From assembly GCA_016178725.1 (NCBI GenBank), contig JACOSV010000018.1, forward strand, positions 1-64,000: a stretch of 64,000 nt of DNA. Direction: 5' to 3'. Position 1 is the first letter of the stretch; each line of letters starts with the position of its first letter. The translations under genes were made by a program, and so were the position numbers. This DNA comes from Candidatus Eiseniibacteriota bacterium (GTDB lineage Bacteria > Eisenbacteria > RBG-16-71-46). The notes under the pieces were generated by a model. The model did no database searches and was not told the origin of the DNA. It saw only the letters and a program-made list of their open reading frames with translations. This document shows, in pieces, positions 40,650 through 53,113 of this stretch.

Positions 40650-41138
40650 ATGCTCAAGAAGAAGCGCCGCATCGGCATCAGCATCGACATGACGCCGATG
40701 GTCGACGTCGCGTTCCTGCTCCTGATCTTCTTCATGTGCACGACGCAGTTCAAGCCGCCGGAAAAGGACAAGATCGTGCTGCCCGAGTCGAACTCCGAGG
40801 CGAAGTCGCCGGAGTCGGACATCATCACGATCGCGGTGACCGGTCCCAAGCCGGAGTACGCGAACCAGTCGCGCGTGCGCGTCGTGTACCGTCAGGGCGG
40901 CCAGGAAGTGACGCGCGAGCTGATGCCCGAGATGGTTCCGACCGATCTCGCCACCGTGCTCGCGAACGCCCGCGCGGCCAATCCCATGGCGCGCATGATC
41001 GTCAAGATGGACAAGGATGCGACGTACGGGATCATGGCCGACATGATGAAGGCGCTGCAGGACGCCAAGGCGCCGCGCTTCAACGTCCAGACCGAGCTGG
41101 CCGGCAAGAAGGGCCTGTTCTCGGCCGCCGGAAAGTAG
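40650..41138 (+). CDS. exbD: ExbD/TolR family protein, first copy
   Basis: A 162-residue protein with one membrane helix near residues 12-33, starting in IDMTPMVDVAFLLLIFFMCTTQF. The Asp in MVDVAFLLLIFF is the proton-pathway residue of ExbD. The periplasmic domain contains an insert with VVYRQGGQEVTRELMPEMVP and ends in a helical region that should dimerise. It follows exbB by 12 bases. Its periplasmic part is longer and different from that of the second copy, so the two are probably not interchangeable. Confidence 0.92.
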   Translation: MLKKKRRIGISIDMTPMVDVAFLLLIFFMCTTQFKPPEKDKIVLPESNSEAKSPESDIITIAVTGPKPEYANQSRVRVVYRQGGQEVTRELMPEMVPTDLATVLANARAANPMARMIVKMDKDATYGIMADMMKALQDAKAPRFNVQTELAGKKGLFSAAGK

Positions 41139-41153
41139 AGGAGGTGAGCGACC

Positions 41154-41651
41154 ATGGGTGCTGTTGACGCCCCACAACCACGATCCAGCGGTAAGAAGAA
41201 GGGCAAGGGCATCCATCGGCCCAAGCGCCGTGTCGGTGTGCGCATCGACATGACGCCGATGGTCGACGTCGCGTTCCTCCTGCTCATCTTCTTCATGGTG
41301 ACCACGGTGTTCCGCACGCCGCAGGCGCTCGAGATCAACCTTCCGCCCGACAAGGACGTGAAGATCGAGGTCGCGCAGTCCAAGGTGCTCACGGTGCGGG
41401 TGCTCCCGGACAACCGTGCCTACTGGCGGCGCGGCGAGGATCCCTGGGCCCGCGTCGACGTCGGCAGCTTGAGCGCGGTGTTCAAGGTCTTCCACGGCAA
41501 CAAGGACATCGTCGTCCTGATCAAGATCGACCGCGACGCGAAGTTCAACAACATGGTGAGCATCATCGACGAGCTGGATCTCGCGGGTCTGACGCGGTTC
41601 TCGCTCGCGACGCTCGATCCCAACGAGAAGAAGGAGGTCGAGGCGCTGTGA
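41154..41651 (+). CDS. exbD: ExbD/TolR family protein, second copy
   Basis: A 165-residue paralogue. A basic cytoplasmic extension of about 25 residues (SGKKKGKGIHRPKRRVGV) precedes the same helix motif, IDMTPMVDVAFLLLIFFMVTT, with the conserved Asp. The periplasmic domain has ALEINLPPDKDVKIEVAQSK, VLTVRVLPDNRAYWRRGEDP and FKVFHGNKDIVVLIKIDRDAKFNNMVSIIDELD, a normal ExbD fold. GAGGTGAG precedes the ATG. The stop overlaps the tonB start (GTGA). Confidence 0.92.
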   Translation: MGAVDAPQPRSSGKKKGKGIHRPKRRVGVRIDMTPMVDVAFLLLIFFMVTTVFRTPQALEINLPPDKDVKIEVAQSKVLTVRVLPDNRAYWRRGEDPWARVDVGSLSAVFKVFHGNKDIVVLIKIDRDAKFNNMVSIIDELDLAGLTRFSLATLDPNEKKEVEAL

Positions 41652-42379
41652 GGTCGACGGCCGTGATGGACGAGCAGGAGAGTCTATTCAGCTTCATGCC
41701 CTACGGGGCGCCCGAGCTGAAGGAGGTGGCGCGGAAGTACATGTTCCGCGGCGTCCTCGTCGGCTGCGGAGCGTTCCTGGTCGTGTTCATTCTGTCGTTC
41801 GGGACCAACGTCTTCCTGAGCCACCGGCCGCACGAGACGAGCGTCATCGTCGTGCCGTATCGCGAGCTCGCCGCGCCGCCGCCGCTCACGCAGGACGCGC
41901 CGCCGCCGCAGGTGCAGGTCGCGGGGCCGGTGACGCCGCCTACGGTCGGCGTCGCGGTGCCGGTGCCGGACGCCGAGGCGCCGCCGGAGCAGACGATCGC
42001 CTCGCAGGAGGAGATCGCGCAGGTGACGCCGGGCGTTTCGTCGGGACAGGGCGAGCTGGTCGTCGCGCCGCCGACGGACGAGGAGCTGCCCAAGTTCGGC
42101 GAGTACGTCTACGTCGAGGAGCTTCCCGAGGCGATCACCAAGGTGCAACCCGAGTACCCCGAGATCGCGCGGTCGGCCAACGTCGACGGCACGGTGATGA
42201 TCCAGGCGCTGGTCGGCAAGGACGGCAGGGTCAAGGACACGAAGGTGGTCAACTCCATCGCGATGCTCGACGCGTCCGCGGTGGCGGCGGTCAAGCAGTG
42301 GGTGTTCAAGCCGGCGCTATCGAACAACAAGCCCGTCGCGGTGTGGGTGGCCGTCCCGGTGCGCTTCTCGCTGCACTGA
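41648..42379 (+). CDS. tonB: TonB family energy transducer
   Basis: A 243-residue TonB. The inner-membrane anchor lies at about residues 36-58. A Pro-rich periplasmic stretch follows (about 75-115, PPPLTQDAPPPQVQV), then an acidic segment and the C-terminal TonB domain (about 155-243) with ITKVQPEYPEIARSANVDGTVMIQALVGKDGRVKDTKVVNS, AVAAVKQWVFKPALSNNKPVAVWVAVPVRF. No TonB-dependent receptor gene is in the window. GTG 41648 overlaps the exbD stop; ATG 41666 is an alternative. A strong terminator follows. Confidence 0.93.
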   Translation: MRSTAVMDEQESLFSFMPYGAPELKEVARKYMFRGVLVGCGAFLVVFILSFGTNVFLSHRPHETSVIVVPYRELAAPPPLTQDAPPPQVQVAGPVTPPTVGVAVPVPDAEAPPEQTIASQEEIAQVTPGVSSGQGELVVAPPTDEELPKFGEYVYVEELPEAITKVQPEYPEIARSANVDGTVMIQALVGKDGRVKDTKVVNSIAMLDASAVAAVKQWVFKPALSNNKPVAVWVAVPVRFSLH

Positions 42380-42394
42380 TATCGCGCGTTTCGT

Positions 42395-42433
42395 AACGCC
42401 CCGCCCGGCGATCCGCGGCGGGGCGTTGCTTTT
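42395..42433 (+). terminator. Rho-independent terminator after tonB
   Basis: A perfect 11-bp stem (AACGCCCCGCC at 42395-42405, GGCGGGGCGTT at 42417-42427) with an 11-base loop, then GCTTTT. It is the clearest intrinsic terminator in the window and closes the PstS-like/TPR/STAS/Ton unit 15 bases after the tonB stop. Confidence 0.85.
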
Positions 42434-42454
42434 GCCGCGCCGGTCCCGGTGGCG

Positions 42455-42484
42455 TTGACCCCTTGCGGCGCGCCTCCGTATCTT
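42455..42484 (+). promoter_or_regulatory. Predicted promoter of the Yip1-family gene
   Basis: TTGACC at 42455-42460, an 18-base spacer and TATCTT at 42479-42484, just after the tonB terminator. Transcription would begin near 42491. The ATG at 42546 has an AGGAGG site. Confidence 0.6.
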
Positions 42485-42545
42485 GTCTCGTTCCCGACCG
42501 TGGTCTCCCGGGGTCCGGGCCGCCATCCCCATCAGGAGGACTTCC

Positions 42546-43322
42546 ATGGAGTCGCCCCCCAACACGCCCCTGACCGCGCCGGCGCCCGATGCCGGCGCCG
42601 CAGCGCCGAACCTCTCGCCGTTCCAGCGCGCGATCGCGATCTTCGCCCGTCCGACGGCCGCCTGGAGCGGCCTCGACACGCACGCGCAGTGGTGGTTCCC
42701 GCTGATCATCATGATCGTCTTTGCCGCGTGCTTCTCGACCGTGCTCCACGACCGCGCGCTCATGCCGATGTTGAGCGAGCAGTGGGAGCAGTCGGTGGCG
42801 GACGGCAAGATGACCGCGCAGCAGGTGGATAAGATGGAGCAGATGATGGGCGGTCCGACGGGCAAGGCCATCGCCGTCGTCCAGCAGGCCGTGGCGTGGC
42901 CGATCATCATGCTCATATCGGCGCTGCTGATCTGGTTCGGCGCGGGATTCGTGCTCGGGACCAAGTTCCGCTACCGACTCGCGCTCGAGACCGTCGCATG
43001 GTCGTCACTCATCACGATTCCGGGGCAGGTGCTCGCCGGGGCGCTCATGTGGAGCCGCGAAACGATGAAGGGCATCCACACCGGCTTCGGCATCCTGCTG
43101 CCCGACGATCCGTCGAACAAGCTGCTGGTCGGCCTCGGCATCTTTCTCGACGCGATCGGCCCGCTCTCGCTCTGGTATCTGGCGGTGGTGATCATCGGCG
43201 CGGCGGCGCTGTCGGGGGCGAAGCGCTCGTCGGTCGCCTGGGTGATCGGCGGGATCTACATCGTGCTCATGCTCTTCTTCAGCGTGCTCGGCGGCATGTT
43301 CAGCCGGGGCGCAGGCAGTTGA
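42546..43322 (+). CDS. Yip1-family integral membrane protein
   Basis: A 258-residue protein with a soluble, Pro/Ala-rich N-terminus and five hydrophobic segments: about 47-68 (WWFPLIIMIVFAACFST), 110-140, 155-175, 190-220 and 225-250. The pattern FARPTAAWSGL followed by a core of helices is typical of bacterial Yip1-domain proteins, whose function is mostly unknown. ATG 42546 is preferred because AGGAGGACTTCC precedes it; an upstream frame extension starting at 42483 overlaps the promoter. It precedes a TolC/MacAB-like efflux set by 93 bases and may be cotranscribed. Confidence 0.8.
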   Translation: MESPPNTPLTAPAPDAGAAAPNLSPFQRAIAIFARPTAAWSGLDTHAQWWFPLIIMIVFAACFSTVLHDRALMPMLSEQWEQSVADGKMTAQQVDKMEQMMGGPTGKAIAVVQQAVAWPIIMLISALLIWFGAGFVLGTKFRYRLALETVAWSSLITIPGQVLAGALMWSRETMKGIHTGFGILLPDDPSNKLLVGLGIFLDAIGPLSLWYLAVVIIGAAALSGAKRSSVAWVIGGIYIVLMLFFSVLGGMFSRGAGS

Positions 43323-43415
43323 ACGCTTGCAACTTTCACGGATCGGTCGCGTAAGCAGGGCACGCCCCCGGGGATCCGCCCCGCGAGTGGCCAATCAACG
43401 TCTCGGAGATCGCGC

Positions 43416-44792
43416 ATGAGCACGAAGGCATTGTGGCGGGTCGGGGCCGTCCTGGCGCTGGCCGTGACGCTCGGGGCCCGCACCGCGGCGGCCGCACCGC
43501 TGACCGCGGACGGCGCGGTGAAGGTGGCGCTCCAGAAGAGCACCGAGATGCTCAACGCCGAGGCGGGCGTCATACAGGCGAAGGCGAGCCTGACCGGCGC
43601 GTACGGCGGTCTGCTTCCGACATTCTCGGTCGGCGCCGGTCGCAGTGACGGCCGCACCAACGGCTCGTTCGGCCAGTCCGCGGTGAGCTTCCTTCCCAAC
43701 GGCGATCCTTTCCTCGCGACCGGTTCGCGCTTCAACAGCAGCGCCACGACGCTCTCCGGCAGCTGGAGCATCCTGAGCCTCGGCTCCTGGGCGCAGCGCT
43801 CGGCCGCGTCGCACGGCATGCGCTCGGCGCAGTTCACCCGCCAGGCCACGCGGAACGACGTGGCGCTCGCCACGCGCCGCCAGTTCTACGGCGTGGTGCA
43901 GGCGATCAAGCTGGCCGAGGTGGCGACCGGAGCGCTCAAGCGTTCCCGTGACGACGAGCGGCGCGTGAACGCGATGTTCCAGGTGGGATCGGTGTCCAAG
44001 AGCGATCTCCTCAAGGCCCAGGTCGCCACGGCGCAGGCGGAGCTCGACTCGATCACCGCCGACCACGCGATCATCGACCAGCGCATCGCGCTCGCGGAGC
44101 AGATGGGCGTGATCGAGCCGGAGCTCGGCGCGGTCGACACGGTGCTGGTCGCGACGCCGGCGAGCTACGACGAGGCGGCGATCCTCTCCGAGGCCTCGCG
44201 CGGCCGGCCCGATCTCGTTGCGGCCGAGGGCTCGCTGCGCTCGGCTCGGGCGAGCGTGGCGGCGGCGCGGCTGGCGCGCCTGCCGTTCGTGAGCGCCACG
44301 GGCAGCGCCAGCTTCAACTCGCGCCAGTTCTCGACCGTGAGCGGCACCGATCTCAAGCTCGGTCAGGCGCTGGCGCTCCAGCTGCCCGCGAGCGGCTCCA
44401 ATAGCTCGTGGCGCACGACCGTCTCGGTGAGCTGGGACCTGTTCGACCTCGCCGGCATCGACGCGCGCATCGGCTCGAGCCGCGCCGGAGAGATCCGCGC
44501 GCAGGCGGCGTACGACGCGCTCAAGCGCAACCTCGCGAGCGAGGTGCATCAGTCGCTGCTCGCGTACAACGAGGCGCTGGCGCAGAACAACGTGGCGCAG
44601 CGCGGACTCGAATCCGCGACCGAGAACCTCAAGCTGACGCAGGAGAAATACAACGTCGGATCCGCCACGATCCTCGAGTTGATCGACGCGCAGGTGCAGC
44701 TGCAGACCGCGCAGAGCAACGTCGTCAAGGCACTGGCCGCCATCCGCGTCGCCGAGGCGCAGGTCAATCGCGTCCGCGGCCACGGTGAGTAG
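43416..44792 (+). CDS. TolC family outer membrane efflux protein
   Basis: A 458-residue protein with a signal peptide (LWRVGAVLALAVTLGARTAAA) and two OEP repeats with long helices. Characteristic segments are VKVALQKSTEMLNAEAGVIQAKASLTGAYGGLLPT, VGSVSKSDLLKAQVATAQAELD near residues 188-210, and the second-repeat equivalent YNVGSATILELIDAQVQLQTAQSNVVKALAAIRVAEAQV near the C-terminus. It should form the outer-membrane duct for the MacA/MacB-like proteins encoded next. The ATG follows GGAG by nine bases. Confidence 0.9.
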   Translation: MSTKALWRVGAVLALAVTLGARTAAAAPLTADGAVKVALQKSTEMLNAEAGVIQAKASLTGAYGGLLPTFSVGAGRSDGRTNGSFGQSAVSFLPNGDPFLATGSRFNSSATTLSGSWSILSLGSWAQRSAASHGMRSAQFTRQATRNDVALATRRQFYGVVQAIKLAEVATGALKRSRDDERRVNAMFQVGSVSKSDLLKAQVATAQAELDSITADHAIIDQRIALAEQMGVIEPELGAVDTVLVATPASYDEAAILSEASRGRPDLVAAEGSLRSARASVAAARLARLPFVSATGSASFNSRQFSTVSGTDLKLGQALALQLPASGSNSSWRTTVSVSWDLFDLAGIDARIGSSRAGEIRAQAAYDALKRNLASEVHQSLLAYNEALAQNNVAQRGLESATENLKLTQEKYNVGSATILELIDAQVQLQTAQSNVVKALAAIRVAEAQVNRVRGHGE

Positions 44793-44816
44793 GCGGATGG
44801 AAGGAGCGCGTATCCG

Positions 44817-46100
44817 ATGAAGAAGAAATGGCTGTGGATCGCCCTTGCGGGCGTGCTGGTGATCGTGCTCGTGGTCGCGAACATCGCCCGGACCTCGGGC
44901 GGCAAGGTGGAAGGCGTCCAGCTCGCCCGGCTGCGCGTCGAGGACGTGACGTCGCGGGTCAAGGCGCCGGGCAAGATCGAGCCGAAGACGCAGGTCAAGA
45001 TCAGCGCCGACGTGCCGGGCAAGATCATCCGGCTCGCCGTGGCCGAGGGCGACCGCGTGCGCACCGGGCAGCTGCTGCTGCAGCTCGACGACACGCAGTA
45101 CCGTGCGATCTTCAATCAGTCGAAGGCGAACCTGGCCGCGGCGCAGGCCCGGCTCAAGGATGCGCGCGCGACCCTCAAGGTGGACGAGGACAACTACGTC
45201 CGCCAGCGGTCGCTGTTCGAGCAGAAGCTGCTCTCGCAGGCGGAGTGGGACCGCGCCGCGGCGACCATCGAAACCGCGCGATCCGCGGCGGCCTCGGCCC
45301 AGGAAGACGTCACACGCAGCGAGGCGATGCTGGCCGCATCCAACGACAACCTCAACAAGACGCACTTCGTCGCCCCGTTCGACGGCGTAGTCAGCGCGCT
45401 CGACGTCGAGCAGGGTGAGATCGTGATGACCGGCACCATGAACAATCCGGGCACGCAGATCATGGTGGTCTCCGACCTCTCGCGCATGCAGGTCCGCGCC
45501 GACGTCGACGAGGCGGACGTGGTGGACATCCGTATCGGCCAGAAGGCCAGGATCAAGGTGGATGCGCTGCCCGACACTCTGTTCGACGGCACGGTGACCG
45601 AGATCGGCAACACGGCGAAGCGGACGATCACCGCCGGCAGCGAAGGGCAGACGAATTTCGAGGTCCACGTCGTGTTCGACCACACGGTGCCGGCGGTGCG
45701 GCCGGGGATGACCGCCGACGTGGAGGTGCAGACGGGCACGCACGCCAAGGCCAAGGCCGTGCCGATCCAGGCGGTCGTCGTGCGCACCGAGCGCGAGCTG
45801 CAGAAGGCGATGCGCAAGACCGCGGGGCGCAGCAAGCCCAGGCCCGGCGATGCCGCCGCGGACGAGGACACGGTGGGCAAGAAGGACAAGGAGGTCACCG
45901 GCGTCTTCGTCGAGAAGAACGGCGTCGTGACGTTCGTGCCGGTCAAGGCCGGGATCGCCAGCGAATCGATGATCGAGGTGACCGGCGACGTGAAGGAAGG
46001 CGACATGGTGGTGTCCGGGCCGTACAAGGCGCTGCGCGAGCTCAAGCCCGGCGCCAAGGTCAAGCGCGAGGAAGCGGCCGGCGTTCGGAAGAAGGGCTGA
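44817..46100 (+). CDS. HlyD/MacA-type periplasmic adaptor subunit
   Basis: A 427-residue membrane-fusion protein. It has an N-terminal membrane anchor (residues 3-22, KKKWLWIALAGVLVIVLVVAN) and a lipoyl/barrel-sandwich half (VKISADVPGKIIRLAVAEGDRVRTGQLLLQLDD). A coiled-coil hairpin spans about residues 95-175, followed by the second half (THFVAPFDGVVSALDVEQGEIV) and beta-barrel and membrane-proximal domains. A charged insert (about 325-365, KTAGRSKPRPGDAAADEDTVGKKDKE) interrupts the membrane-proximal domain. It links the TolC-like protein to the following ABC subunits. It starts 24 bases after the tolC-like gene. Confidence 0.9.
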   Translation: MKKKWLWIALAGVLVIVLVVANIARTSGGKVEGVQLARLRVEDVTSRVKAPGKIEPKTQVKISADVPGKIIRLAVAEGDRVRTGQLLLQLDDTQYRAIFNQSKANLAAAQARLKDARATLKVDEDNYVRQRSLFEQKLLSQAEWDRAAATIETARSAAASAQEDVTRSEAMLAASNDNLNKTHFVAPFDGVVSALDVEQGEIVMTGTMNNPGTQIMVVSDLSRMQVRADVDEADVVDIRIGQKARIKVDALPDTLFDGTVTEIGNTAKRTITAGSEGQTNFEVHVVFDHTVPAVRPGMTADVEVQTGTHAKAKAVPIQAVVVRTERELQKAMRKTAGRSKPRPGDAAADEDTVGKKDKEVTGVFVEKNGVVTFVPVKAGIASESMIEVTGDVKEGDMVVSGPYKALRELKPGAKVKREEAAGVRKKG

Positions 46101-46103
46101 TCG

Positions 46104-46808
46104 ATGCTCATCAGCATCCGCGACCTGCACCGCGTCTACGAGGTCGGCACCGAGAAGGTCCACGCACTGAACGGCGTCTCGCTCGACATCGCGCAGAACG
46201 AATACGTCGCGATCATGGGCCCGTCGGGCTCGGGCAAGTCGACGCTCATGAACATCATCGGCTGCCTCGATACGCCCTCGAGCGGCTCGTACCGGCTCAA
46301 GGACCACGAGATCGGCTCGATGTCCGACGACGAGCTGGCGCGCATCCGGAACATGGAGATCGGCTTCGTGTTCCAGACCTTCAACCTCCTCGCGCGCGCC
46401 GACGCCCTGCACAACGTCGAGCTGCCGCTGGTCTACGCCGGCGTCAAGCACGAGGAGCGGCGCAAGCGGGCGCGTGAAGCGATCGATCTCGTGGGCCTCT
46501 CCGACCGCATGAAGCACAAGCCGAACGAGCTCTCCGGCGGGCAGCGGCAGCGCGTCGCGATCGCGCGCGCGCTGGTGAACAAGCCGAGCATCATCCTCGC
46601 CGACGAACCGACCGGAAACCTCGACACCGCGACCGGCGAGGAGATCATGGCGGCGTTCAAGAACATCTGGCAGCAGGGCAACACCGTGATCCTGGTCACG
46701 CACGAGCCCGACATCGCCGGGCATGCCAACCGCGTCGTCCGCATGCGCGACGGCAAGATCGAGAGCGACGTGCAGCAGACGGCCTCCGTGATGGGAGCGA
46801 GGCGATGA
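46104..46808 (+). CDS. MacB-type ABC transporter ATP-binding protein
   Basis: A 234-residue ATPase. Walker A is [10 protein letters not shown] near residues 38-47. Then come [29 protein letters not shown] (Q-loop), [16 protein letters not shown] near 143, Walker [13 protein letters not shown] and [22 protein letters not shown]. Sequence and context assign it to the MacB/LolD branch. In the textbook MacB the ATPase is fused to its permease; here it is separate and followed by two permease genes. Start is 3 bases after the adaptor and the end overlaps the first permease by an ATGA. Confidence 0.93.
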   Translation: MLISIRDLHRVYEVGTEKVHALNGVSLDIAQNEYVAIMGPSGSGKSTLMNIIGCLDTPSSGSYRLKDHEIGSMSDDELARIRNMEIGFVFQTFNLLARADALHNVELPLVYAGVKHEERRKRAREAIDLVGLSDRMKHKPNELSGGQRQRVAIARALVNKPSIILADEPTGNLDTATGEEIMAAFKNIWQQGNTVILVTHEPDIAGHANRVVRMRDGKIESDVQQTASVMGARR

Positions 46809-48022
46809 ACCTGCGCGAGAGCTCGGGCATCGCGCTCGCCGCGCTGCGCGCGAACAAGATGCGCTCGTTCCTGACGTTGCTCGGCACCATCATCGGCGTG
46901 ATGTCGGTGATCGCGGTGCTCTCGTTCGTCGAGGGACTCAACCGCTTCGTCTCGGAGAAGCTGCTCAACGCCGGCGCCAACGTCTTCTACGTCGACCCGT
47001 ACGGCCTCGTCACCAGCCAGGAGGCGTGGGAGAAGGTCAAGGACAACCCGGTCATCACGCTCGACGACGCCGACGCGCTGCACGGCTCGGTGCCCCATGC
47101 CTCGATCATCATCGCCCAGTCGGGAACGAACGGCTCGGCGCACTACCGGGGCAAGGAGGTCAAGAACGTCTCGATCAAGGGCAGCGGCCCGGGCTACGAG
47201 ATCATCGACGACCTGACCATCGCCGAGGGGCGGCAGCTCACCGAGCTCGACGACCAGCGACGTCGCATGGTGTGCGTGATCGGCTCCGATGTCGTGGACG
47301 AGCTGTTCCCCAACGCGGACCCGGTCGGCAAGGAGATCCGCCTCGGCTCCGAGAGCTACGAAGTCGTGGGCGTCATCGCGTCGAAGGGCAAGCTGTTCGG
47401 CCAGAGCCAGGACCGCTTCGCGACGATTCCGATCCGCACGTTCCAGAAGTTCAAGCAAAAGCGCGGCAACTTCGGCATCGCGGTCAAGACCATCGACCAG
47501 GCATCGATGCCGGTGGCCGAGCAGGAGGTGCGCAACCGCCTGCGCGGGCTGCGCCATCTGCGCCCCGGTCAACCGGACAACTTCGGCATCACCACCTCCG
47601 AGAACGTGATGGAGCTCTACCAGAACCTGACCGGGGGGATCTTCGTGGTCACGGTCGGCGTCGCCGCGATCTCGCTCCTGGTCGGCGGCATCGTGATCAT
47701 GAACATCATGCTGGTTTCGGTGACCGAGCGGACGCGCGAGATCGGCATCCGCAAGGCCATGGGGGCGAAGCGCCGCGACATCCTGACGCAGTTCCTGGTC
47801 GAGGCGACGACGCTCTCGATGACCGGCGGACTCATCGGCGTCCTGAGCGGGATCGGCATCGCCATGCTCGTCGGTGCGGTATCGCCGCTCCCGGCCGCGG
47901 TGAGTTGGCCGGCGGTCGCGATGGGGATCACCATGTCCGGGTTGATCGGCATCTTCTTCGGTTCATTCCCGGCGTGGCGGGCTTCGCGCCTCGATCCGAT
48001 CGACGCGCTCCGCTACGAATAG
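46805..48022 (+). CDS. MacB-type ABC transporter permease, first copy
   Basis: A 405-residue permease of the MacB/FtsX type: N-terminal helix (about 20-45, [24 protein letters not shown]), periplasmic domain of about 230 residues ([31 protein letters not shown]), and three C-terminal helices from about residue 275 ([52 protein letters not shown]). It ends in [18 protein letters not shown], a family signature. It likely pairs with the next gene as a heterodimer around one ATPase type. Substrate unknown. Confidence 0.92.
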   Translation: MNLRESSGIALAALRANKMRSFLTLLGTIIGVMSVIAVLSFVEGLNRFVSEKLLNAGANVFYVDPYGLVTSQEAWEKVKDNPVITLDDADALHGSVPHASIIIAQSGTNGSAHYRGKEVKNVSIKGSGPGYEIIDDLTIAEGRQLTELDDQRRRMVCVIGSDVVDELFPNADPVGKEIRLGSESYEVVGVIASKGKLFGQSQDRFATIPIRTFQKFKQKRGNFGIAVKTIDQASMPVAEQEVRNRLRGLRHLRPGQPDNFGITTSENVMELYQNLTGGIFVVTVGVAAISLLVGGIVIMNIMLVSVTERTREIGIRKAMGAKRRDILTQFLVEATTLSMTGGLIGVLSGIGIAMLVGAVSPLPAAVSWPAVAMGITMSGLIGIFFGSFPAWRASRLDPIDALRYE

Positions 48023-48025
48023 CCG

Positions 48026-49291
<1,266 letters not shown>

Positions 49292-49316
49292 CGGCGCGAA
49301 CGGCACATCCGGTTTT

Positions 49317-50111
49317 CTACGGAAGATTCGGCTCGTTCGGGAACGCCTCGCGTGCGAGGCGAATGAACGGTCCCGCTCTTGGGCCGATCCACCCGGCCTG
49401 ATGGACCCCTCCCGAGATCCCAATGTTGAACTCACCGCAGCCAAAGCAAAGGAACATATCCATCGAGTGGCCTTCTCGCTCGAAGCGGACCATCACCCCG
49501 GGCTCGTACTCGCACATGTGCCGGTCACCCTGCAGCACGGGAATGTAGAGCGAGGAGTCCTCGAGGGCTTCGAATAGTTCGCGCAAGGAGGAGTCGGACG
49601 GAGTTGGGCCTTCTGCGATCACCGGCACGGGTCCCGAGAATGAGCGCGTCGACCAATCGCGCCAATTGATCCGTAGCACTCGGATCCGCTCGGCCTGATG
49701 CATGCATACGGCCAACGTCGAATCGATCGTCGGGTGCCAGCGCCCTTGAGCGACCAAGCTATCTCGCAGGTACAGGAAGCGTGGGTAGGGACCCCCCGTG
49801 AAGCAGTAATGCTTTGTGACCGTTCCCTTTTCCGGGAAAACCATGGTGTCGAGGATCACCTCGCGCCCCACGCACTGGACGCGAACAACCCAGCGACCGG
49901 CCGGAACCGACGCGATTCGAAATCGACCTGAAGCGTCGGTCATACCCCCGTAACGCCCCACCATGACGTTTGCGAAGCTCACGGGCACGGAGCGGCCAGC
50001 GACGCAGTCCGAAACTTCTCCTTCGAACCATGCGACGGGACCGCTGGGGGCGAACATGAGCGGGACGAAGAGCAGACTTGATAAGCCCCATTTGACGGAC
50101 ATGTCGCCCAT
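49317..50111 (-). CDS. Secreted protein with carboxypeptidase-regulatory-like domain, lower GC
   Basis: A 264-residue protein of unknown function. The N-terminus (WGLSSLLFVPLMFAPSGPVAW) looks like a signal peptide or anchor. Residues about 28-95 match the carboxypeptidase-regulatory/CnaB-like fold (FEGEVSDCVAGRSVPVSFANVMV, then TDASGRFRIASVPAGRWVVRVQCVGRE). The rest contains several Cys residues (MCEYEPG, FLCFGCGEF) and no recognised motif. Its DNA is visibly less GC-rich than both neighbours, with stretches near 50%, which suggests later acquisition or relaxed selection. A second in-frame ATG at 50102 (MSVKWG) is an alternative start. It is divergent from uvrA. Confidence 0.65.
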   Translation of the reverse strand: MGDMSVKWGLSSLLFVPLMFAPSGPVAWFEGEVSDCVAGRSVPVSFANVMVGRYGGMTDASGRFRIASVPAGRWVVRVQCVGREVILDTMVFPEKGTVTKHYCFTGGPYPRFLYLRDSLVAQGRWHPTIDSTLAVCMHQAERIRVLRINWRDWSTRSFSGPVPVIAEGPTPSDSSLRELFEALEDSSLYIPVLQGDRHMCEYEPGVMVRFEREGHSMDMFLCFGCGEFNIGISGGVHQAGWIGPRAGPFIRLAREAFPNEPNLP

Positions 50112-50140
50112 GCTAGCAGCGCTTTCGGTCTTGCCGCCCC

Positions 50141-50149
50141 TGCTATGAT
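50141..50149 (+). promoter_or_regulatory. Extended -10 promoter element of uvrA
   Basis: TGC followed by TATGAT at 50144-50149 forms an extended -10 (TGnTATnAT) matching the hexamer consensus at five of six positions, with no good -35. The expected start site, about 50156-50157, is only 2-3 bases before the uvrA ATG at 50159, and there is no ribosome site, so the mRNA may be leaderless. Confidence 0.5.
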
Positions 50150-50158
50150 CCGGCGCTC

Positions 50159-53109
<2,951 letters not shown>

Positions 53110-53113
<4 letters not shown>

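Noticed and set aside
43327..43357. Possible promoter TTGCAA-19-TAAGCA ahead of the tolC-like gene
   Set aside because: The spacer is too long and the -10 is poor; the gene may be cotranscribed with the Yip1-family gene.
43395..46724. A long minus-strand open frame opposite the tolC/macA/macB-like genes
   Set aside because: Same reason: composition shadow of well-identified + strand genes.
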